A stretch of DNA of 6,496 nucleotides, taken from Flavobacterium sp. Lineage in GTDB: Bacteria > Bacteroidota > Bacteroidia > Flavobacteriales > Flavobacteriaceae. Of the stretch, positions 1-4,296 are shown one piece after another. The first letter of the stretch is position 1. Each line of letters opens with the position of its first letter. A program made the position numbers and the translations under genes. The stretch spans positions 1 to 6,496 of the forward strand of contig SEBM01000241.1 in the NCBI GenBank assembly GCA_004296145.1. The letters run 5' to 3'. Under the pieces are notes generated by a model. It did no database searches. It had not been told where the DNA came from and saw nothing but the letters and a program-made list of their open reading frames with translations.

Positions 1-108
1 GTCAAAACCTTTGAAGATACAATGAGAAAAAAAATGACTGGAATAGCGTTTCTCACAGATATTAAGGAAATAAATGGCTTTCTCTCTTTGTTTGAAAATA
101 ATCACTAG
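1..108 (+). CDS. C-terminal end of an unidentified protein (5' part outside window)
   Basis: Frame 1 is open from the first base to a TAG at 106-108, giving 35 residues; the other two plus-strand frames stop within the first 25 bases. The peptide begins VKTFEDTMRKK and ends FLSLFENNH. It is mixed charged and hydrophobic, compatible with the end of a soluble globular protein, and shows no motif I recognise. It reads in the same direction as the following kinase-sulfotransferase gene, but 132 bases separate its stop from that gene's ATG, so co-transcription is uncertain. The family cannot be assigned from so short a tail. Confidence 0.55.
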   Translation, partial: VKTFEDTMRKKMTGIAFLTDIKEINGFLSLFENNH

Positions 109-171
109 ATTCTTTTTCTTATTACAATAAAAATTGATAGTTTGCTACCCGATTAAATCTTTCGTTTTCTT

Positions 172-186
172 TTTTTAGTATTTTTA
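172..186 (+). promoter_or_regulatory. Possible Bacteroidota -7 promoter element upstream of the kinase-sulfotransferase gene
   Basis: TATTTTTA at 179-186 is one base off the Bacteroidota -7 consensus TAnnTTTG. It lies within a 14-base string (172-185) that recurs exactly at 1795-1808 in front of trmH. No good TTTG-like -33 element lies at the usual 17-19 base spacing; the nearest candidate, TTTC at 160-163, gives only 15. The element would leave a leader of about 45-50 bases before the ATG at 241. This is a weak call resting mostly on the resemblance to the trmH promoter. Confidence 0.3.
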
Positions 187-240
187 CTATAAATAATCCT
201 CAAAGCGCTGATTTATATTGCTTTGTTTTTAAACGTAAAA

Positions 241-1773
241 ATGGTTTTAATACAATTTACAGGGTTTTCGGGTTCGGGTAAAACTACATTGGCAAAAAAC
301 GTGGCGCGTTTGCTCTCAGAAAGAGGGCACAGAGTCGAAATCGTAGACGGCGATATTTACAGAAAAACACTTTGCAAAGATCTTGGATTTTCAAAAGAAG
401 ACCGAAATGAAAATATCAGAAGACTTTTTAATTTAAGTAAAGAGTTTATACAAACCGATATTATTGTTTTGATGTCGGTGATCAATCCGTACGAAGATTT
501 AAGAAATAAATTGAGTCAGCATAAATTTGTCAAAACGGTTTTTCTGGATTGTGCGATAGAAAACCTGATAAAAAGAGATCCAAAAGGATTGTATAAAAAA
601 GCACTTCTTCCAGACCACGATAGTAATAAAATTCCAAATTTTACTGGAATCAGCGATGTTTTTGAAATTCCTTCAAAAGCAGATTTGATTTTAAAAACCG
701 ACATAGAATCAGAATCAGTTTCAACAGAAAAACTATATTCTTTTGTTTTGGATTGTTTATCAAATCCGGCAATTTTGCAGGCAGATGAATTTTTAAATTT
801 GAAAAATACTGCGCATCCGCTTTTACATTGGATTCCAAATAAAATAATTGAACAAGGCGGAGAAGTATTTTTTGAATGGATTTATTTGGGAAACAACAGA
901 TATCTGGATCCGTTTTTTGAGGAAACATTGCAAAAGTGCAAAAGACATTCGACCAATTTAAAAAAGTTTAAATTTTTAAGTACCGCCGAAAATCTTATTG
1001 ATTGGGCTAAACAATTAGATTCAGCCGAATTAAAAGCATTTGTATTTCATGTTTCGCGCTGCGGTTCTACAATGCTGGCGCAATCTTTAGCCGTTTCTTC
1101 GCAAAATATAGTAGTTTCTGAAGCTCCGATTATAGATGAGATTTTAAGAAGTGAACTTTTTGATCTTGATAAAAAAAGAATTCTTTTGAAAGCCATAATC
1201 GCTTTATTGGGACAAAAAAGATTTCCGGATGAAAAGAATTTAATCATAAAACTGGATTCCTGGCACATATTTGAAGCCGAAGAATTGAGATCCGTTTTTC
1301 CTGATTTGCCTTTTGTACTGCTTTACAGAAATCCAACTGAAGTGCTCAAATCCCATTCAAAATTAAGAGGAATACATATGGTTCCTAATTTACTTCCATC
1401 ATCTGTTTTTGGACTCAACAATCAGCAAATGGAAGAAATTGGTTTCAATCAATATGGCGCTGTTGTCCTCGAAAAATATTTTGAAGCTTATTCTGCTGTT
1501 CACGAAAAAGACCCAAACGTTTCAGTTTTTAATTATAACGAAGGGATGAAATCAATTTTAGAAAAATTCTTGAGCATTATAGATGCCGATTATTATATCG
1601 AAGAAGTTGACCAAATGTATGAGCGCCTGAAAAAACATTCTAAAAACGAAAACAATACTTTTACCGGAGATGTTTTTATGAATGAAAATTTAGCGGTTGA
1701 TATCGAAAAGGTTAATTATTTGTATGAAAGCTTAGATAATAAAATTGCTGGGCAGTTCGCCGGAAGGAACTGA
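241..1773 (+). CDS. APS kinase (CysC-like) fused to a sulfotransferase domain
   Basis: 510 residues from ATG 241. A TTG at 223 extends the frame by six residues, but ATG is preferred because MVLIQFTGFSGSGKTT puts the P-loop at the usual distance from the start. Residues 1-175 are a full-length adenylylsulfate kinase: Walker A G8-T15, the DGD motif D36-D38 with R41, the APS-binding run containing R55, N58 and R60/R61, the lid motif DPKGLYKKA (113-121), and NFTGI (133-137). This domain phosphorylates APS to PAPS with ATP. Residues about 190-232 form a Trp/Phe-rich segment ending DPFFEET. From about 255 onward lies a sulfotransferase-type fold: the 5'-phosphosulfate-binding loop HVSRCGSTMLAQ (270-281) and the 3'-phosphate motif RNP..V..S (363-371). 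The acceptor is unknown. No signal peptide or membrane segment is seen, so the protein is probably cytoplasmic. Oddities: I39 replaces the usual Asn of DGDN, and N82 replaces the usual phosphorylatable Ser. Domain calls are firm; the combined reaction is inferred. Confidence 0.88.
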   Translation: MVLIQFTGFSGSGKTTLAKNVARLLSERGHRVEIVDGDIYRKTLCKDLGFSKEDRNENIRRLFNLSKEFIQTDIIVLMSVINPYEDLRNKLSQHKFVKTVFLDCAIENLIKRDPKGLYKKALLPDHDSNKIPNFTGISDVFEIPSKADLILKTDIESESVSTEKLYSFVLDCLSNPAILQADEFLNLKNTAHPLLHWIPNKIIEQGGEVFFEWIYLGNNRYLDPFFEETLQKCKRHSTNLKKFKFLSTAENLIDWAKQLDSAELKAFVFHVSRCGSTMLAQSLAVSSQNIVVSEAPIIDEILRSELFDLDKKRILLKAIIALLGQKRFPDEKNLIIKLDSWHIFEAEELRSVFPDLPFVLLYRNPTEVLKSHSKLRGIHMVPNLLPSSVFGLNNQQMEEIGFNQYGAVVLEKYFEAYSAVHEKDPNVSVFNYNEGMKSILEKFLSIIDADYYIEEVDQMYERLKKHSKNENNTFTGDVFMNENLAVDIEKVNYLYESLDNKIAGQFAGRN

Positions 1774-1780
1774 TCATTAC

Positions 1781-1809
1781 TTTATAAACAATTCTTTTTA
1801 GTATTTTTG
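1781..1809 (+). promoter_or_regulatory. Candidate Bacteroidota-type promoter for trmH
   Basis: TATTTTTG at 1802-1809 matches the Bacteroidota sigma-A -7 consensus TAnnTTTG exactly. A -33-like TTTA at 1781-1784 (consensus TTTG) lies 17 bases upstream, within the normal spacing. Transcription would start near 1814, giving a leader of only about a dozen bases before ATG 1827. The element sits in the 53-base gap after the kinase-sulfotransferase stop, so trmH probably has its own promoter even if there is read-through from upstream. Confidence 0.6.
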
Positions 1810-1826
1810 CGCCAAATACAACCAAA

Positions 1827-2489
1827 ATGATTGATTTAGATTACCTCGCTTTTCTTGAAAATATACTGACTGATAACCGCAAAGAAAGATTCTTAAATGT
1901 TCTTGCCAATCGTACCAAACATTTTACGATTGCTGTAGAAGATGTTTTTCAGATGCATAATACAAGCGCTGTAATGCGTAGTTGTGAGGTTTTCGGAATT
2001 CAGGAATTGAATGTAATCGAGCAGCGTTACGGAAAAAGAATCGATAAAGAAATTGCAATGGGCGCTCAGAAATGGGTAGATATCAATCAGTTTGATTCGA
2101 TTACCAATTGTGTGTCTACCTTAAAAAATCAGAGATACCAAATCATTGCGACAACTCCGCACGAAAATGACTGTTTGCTGGAAGATTTTGACATTACAAA
2201 ACCAAGTGCTTTATTTTTCGGAACAGAACGCGACGGACTTTCACAGGAAATATTAGACAGTGCAGATGGTTTTCTAAAAATACCAATGGTAGGTTTTACA
2301 GAAAGTCTAAATATTTCAGTTTCGGCGGCAATCATTATTCAAAACCTTACCAACCGATTAAGAAACTCAGATATAAAATGGCAATTATCCGAAGAAGAAA
2401 TTCTTGAAAAACGTTTGGCTTGGGCAAAAAGTTCCATAAAAGACATCAAGAGAATCGAAGCCAGATATTTCGAAGAAAATCCGAAATAA
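1827..2489 (+). CDS. trmH: tRNA (guanosine-2'-O-)-methyltransferase, TrmH/SpoU family
   Basis: 220 residues, a normal TrmH length. The enzyme methylates the ribose 2'-OH of G18 in the tRNA D-loop using S-adenosylmethionine. All three SPOUT knot motifs are visible: motif 1 with N45 and R51 (HNTSAVMRSCEVFGI), motif 2 FGTERDGLS (131-139) with E134, and motif 3 IPMVGFTESLNISVS (152-166) with S160 and N162. These five residues fall at a constant +10 offset from Asn35, Arg41, Glu124, Ser150 and Asn152, the positions I recall for Thermus TrmH. That favours TrmH over the longer RlmB/TrmL relatives. The C-terminal helix (about 185-215, rich in Glu, Lys and Trp) also fits TrmH. The start is ATG 1827 in an A-rich context without a clear Shine-Dalgarno site, normal for this phylum. 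The gene converges on the PepSY gene; only 94 bases separate the two stop codons. It has no evident functional link to its neighbours. Confidence 0.92.
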   Translation: MIDLDYLAFLENILTDNRKERFLNVLANRTKHFTIAVEDVFQMHNTSAVMRSCEVFGIQELNVIEQRYGKRIDKEIAMGAQKWVDINQFDSITNCVSTLKNQRYQIIATTPHENDCLLEDFDITKPSALFFGTERDGLSQEILDSADGFLKIPMVGFTESLNISVSAAIIIQNLTNRLRNSDIKWQLSEEEILEKRLAWAKSSIKDIKRIEARYFEENPK

Positions 2490-2592
2490 AAGTTGCTAAG
2501 ATTCTAAGCCACTAAGCTACTAAGGTAAAAAAACTGAATTTGTGATATTAACTTAGAATCTTAGCAGCTTAGAATCTTAGAGCCTATTTTTT
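2484..2592. terminator. Probable bidirectional intrinsic terminator between trmH and the PepSY gene
   Basis: The CTAAG palindrome gives a long hairpin with T-rich tracts on both outer flanks. On the plus strand the stem is followed by T6 at 2587-2592, overlapping the last codons of the opposite gene. On the minus strand it is followed by a TTTTATTT-like tract (complement of 2484-2491). Two of the four arm mismatches become G-U wobbles only in the minus-strand RNA, so the stem is slightly better for the PepSY transcript. Placement at a convergent gene junction supports the role. The stem is AT-rich, so termination strength is uncertain. Confidence 0.55.
2496..2580. repeat. Palindromic interspersed repeat built of 8-base CTAAG units (4 + 4 inverted)
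   Basis: The left arm has CTAAG at 2496, 2504, 2512 and 2520, exactly every 8 bases. The right arm has its complement CTTAG at 2552, 2560, 2568 and 2576, again every 8. The arms (2496-2524 and 2552-2580, 29 bases each) are inverted copies matching at 25 positions, including an unbroken outer 14 bases, around a 27-base AT-rich loop. Within the right arm a 13-base unit, CTTAGAATCTTAG, occurs twice with a CAG spacer. I recall similar CTAAG-rich repeats between genes in Flavobacterium genomes, but copy number cannot be checked here. It fills almost the whole gap between the two convergent stop codons. Confidence 0.85.
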
Positions 2593-4182
2593 CTTTAAAA
2601 ATAAAATAAAGCCTAAAATACTCACAATTAAGATACTCAGCGCGGCCAAAACCGTTGCTAAATCCCTGATGTTTTTTCCTGCCCAGTCCATAAATAAAAA
2701 TTTATGCAAAAAGGCAAACGAATACCCTTCTGTTTTGTCTGAAGCTGTAACCGTTGCAGCCAATCTTGATGTTGCCGTTTCGATAAAATAACTGGTATTT
2801 TCAGGAATGTCATATCTCAGTTTAATCACTGGCAATCTTTTGTTGACAAAGCCATATTCGCGGCTTTCAAAATCAGTTAAAACTTTTGATTCCACTAATT
2901 TTGAGTTCTCCAAAGCAGGCTGAGGTTCTTCGTGATCACTAACATCCATTTCGCAACACGCGCCTTTCGGAGTTCCGTCTGTAAAATAGTAAGCTAAAAA
3001 TTCAGCATATTCAAGGTCAATATTCGGTACAATTTGATTCGTTTTTGCATCGATGTAAATAACTTCAGATTTTGCATTGCCTTTATTATTCCATTTAGAA
3101 TCTCCTTTTGGCTTTTTATATTTTCGCGTTTCCTTTTCAGTGAGCTGACAACGGTAATATACAGTGTCATTTAGCGTAATTATGCTAATGTTTTCAAAAC
3201 GGCTCCAGTCTAAATTCAGATCATTATTGGGAATTACAATTTCTTTAGTCGAAAAAGTTGGTTCATAAACCATTTGCGATAAAGTGTAAGGCGTCCATTT
3301 TGTAGTAGCGTGATATCCTCCGCTAAAAGCAAATGTCAACGTAAAAAGCGAAACCCAGATTCCGATTTGACGGTGGTATTTTCTTAAACCTTTTTTGGGC
3401 TGTACACTGTCTGTTTTTTTAAATTGTTTCCACAACAAACCATAAATCAATATGCCGCTCAAAGCAGAAAGCCCAATAATCGACAACAGGAAAATCATGG
3501 TGATAATCCTGATACTATTATTTGTTATAGCATCGATAAACGACCAATTGTGAAATGTATCAAAAAACCAGATAAAAAACTGTCTTGATGTCGGATTGTA
3601 AGTCGCCAGTTTGCTCGAAGATGTTTCTACATAAACTTGCATTTTATCCTCACGGTCTAAAGTCACTTTATAAACAGGCAAATAACGGTTTACATATTTG
3701 TATTGCGAAGTAAATTCGGTTACAATTTCGCTTTCTTTTACCTGACTTTTCTGATCGTCAAGAAAATATCTCGAAAGCCATTCTGCATATTTCTGATCTC
3801 CGTTTTCGAGTTTTTTTGCATTTGAAGTGTCAAAATACAACAAATCACCGGGAATCATTTTTACCTGATAATAAGTTGCATTGTTGAAAGAAACGATTCT
3901 AAAATTTTTAAAATCATTAATGCTGTTTTGTTTCAGTACTTCCTGAATTGAAAAGTGCAGCTGACTTTTATCAATAATCTGTTGTTCCAGTTTATCATGT
4001 GCAATTTCCGGTTTAAAAAAATGCGCCATAAACGGGTGCATCAACCCTGATAATGTCCAGAATATTACCGGAATTATAGTAATTAAACCAATAACACGAT
4101 GCCATTTGTACATGTGTTGTTTAACTTTTTTGATGAATTTTGAATCCTTCTTCGAATTCTTTTTCTTTTTTTCTGTACTCAT
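2584..4182 (-). CDS. PepSY-associated transmembrane protein, duplicated; probable siderophore/metal-chelate reductase
   Basis: 532 residues, ATG at 4180-4182, TAG at 2584-2586. A Lys-rich cytoplasmic N-terminus is followed by four predicted membrane helices at about 30-50, 224-250, 272-292 and 506-528. Two large extracytoplasmic PepSY-type regions lie at about 51-220 and 293-503, and a short basic loop (252-269) is cytoplasmic. The halves are an internal duplication: HR.IG plus a downstream His (H28/H49 and H270/H291, both 21 apart); YAEWLSRYF (132-140) and YAEFLAYYF (392-400); V.RYLPV and V.KRLPV followed by ET.[ST]S[KR]LA; and FHNW (H211) and LHKF (H493). The architecture recalls PepSY_TM proteins of the PiuB/FpvG/FoxB type, which act on ferric siderophores at the inner membrane, the histidines being possible heme ligands. 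The second half carries an extra Lys-rich insert (about 348-372) and CCEMDVSDH (409-417). The gene lies 114 bases downstream of a TonB receptor on the same strand, probably co-transcribed. The PepSY call is firm; reductase activity is inferred. Confidence 0.85.
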   Translation of the reverse strand: MSTEKKKKNSKKDSKFIKKVKQHMYKWHRVIGLITIIPVIFWTLSGLMHPFMAHFFKPEIAHDKLEQQIIDKSQLHFSIQEVLKQNSINDFKNFRIVSFNNATYYQVKMIPGDLLYFDTSNAKKLENGDQKYAEWLSRYFLDDQKSQVKESEIVTEFTSQYKYVNRYLPVYKVTLDREDKMQVYVETSSSKLATYNPTSRQFFIWFFDTFHNWSFIDAITNNSIRIITMIFLLSIIGLSALSGILIYGLLWKQFKKTDSVQPKKGLRKYHRQIGIWVSLFTLTFAFSGGYHATTKWTPYTLSQMVYEPTFSTKEIVIPNNDLNLDWSRFENISIITLNDTVYYRCQLTEKETRKYKKPKGDSKWNNKGNAKSEVIYIDAKTNQIVPNIDLEYAEFLAYYFTDGTPKGACCEMDVSDHEEPQPALENSKLVESKVLTDFESREYGFVNKRLPVIKLRYDIPENTSYFIETATSRLAATVTASDKTEGYSFAFLHKFLFMDWAGKNIRDLATVLAALSILIVSILGFILFLKKK

Positions 4183-4208
4183 AGCCGAGTTGTTTTAAAT
4201 GTTTTTTT

Positions 4209-4288
4209 GCCACGAATTGCACCAGTTTTCACTAATTATTTTTTACATTCTTGTATAGAAAATTCGTGTGATTCGTGTAATTCGTGGC
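4209..4288. repeat. Palindromic interspersed repeat with 9-base ATTCGTG units
   Basis: The right arm contains ATTCGTG at 4262, 4271 and 4280, exactly every 9 bases. The left arm begins GCCACGAATTGCAC (4209-4222), which pairs with GTGTAATTCGTGGC (4275-4288) at 13 of 14 positions. It continues with degenerate CAC-starting units at 4220 and 4230, allowing a one-base bulge further in. The AT-rich centre is about 4238-4259. I recall CACGAATT-type repeats as common intergenic sequence in Flavobacterium and relatives. It lies between the receptor stop and the PepSY start. In the minus-strand mRNA the stem is followed by A-rich rather than U-rich sequence, so it does not look like a terminator for this operon; it could stabilise the receptor 3' end or separate the two expression levels. 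Confidence 0.78.
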
Positions 4289-4296
4289 TGGTATTT

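Noticed and set aside
223..240. TTG start that would add six residues (MFLNVK) to the kinase-sulfotransferase protein
   Set aside because: The ATG at 241 places the P-loop at the usual CysC distance, the added residues have no CysC-like character, and ATG is far more common than TTG.
516..1268. Three minus-strand open frames (516-704, 650-928, 1047-1268) inside the kinase-sulfotransferase gene
   Set aside because: They lie antisense to a gene with clear domain motifs, and their translations show no recognisable motif or coding pattern.
2129..2335. Minus-strand open frame of 68 codons inside trmH
   Set aside because: It is antisense to the catalytic motifs of trmH and is a shadow of their codon pattern.
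2496..2580. Reading the CTAAG array as a CRISPR or simple microsatellite
   Set aside because: Units are only 8 bases with 3-base fillers, and the array inverts halfway, so there are no CRISPR-sized repeats or spacers and it is not a uniform tandem repeat.
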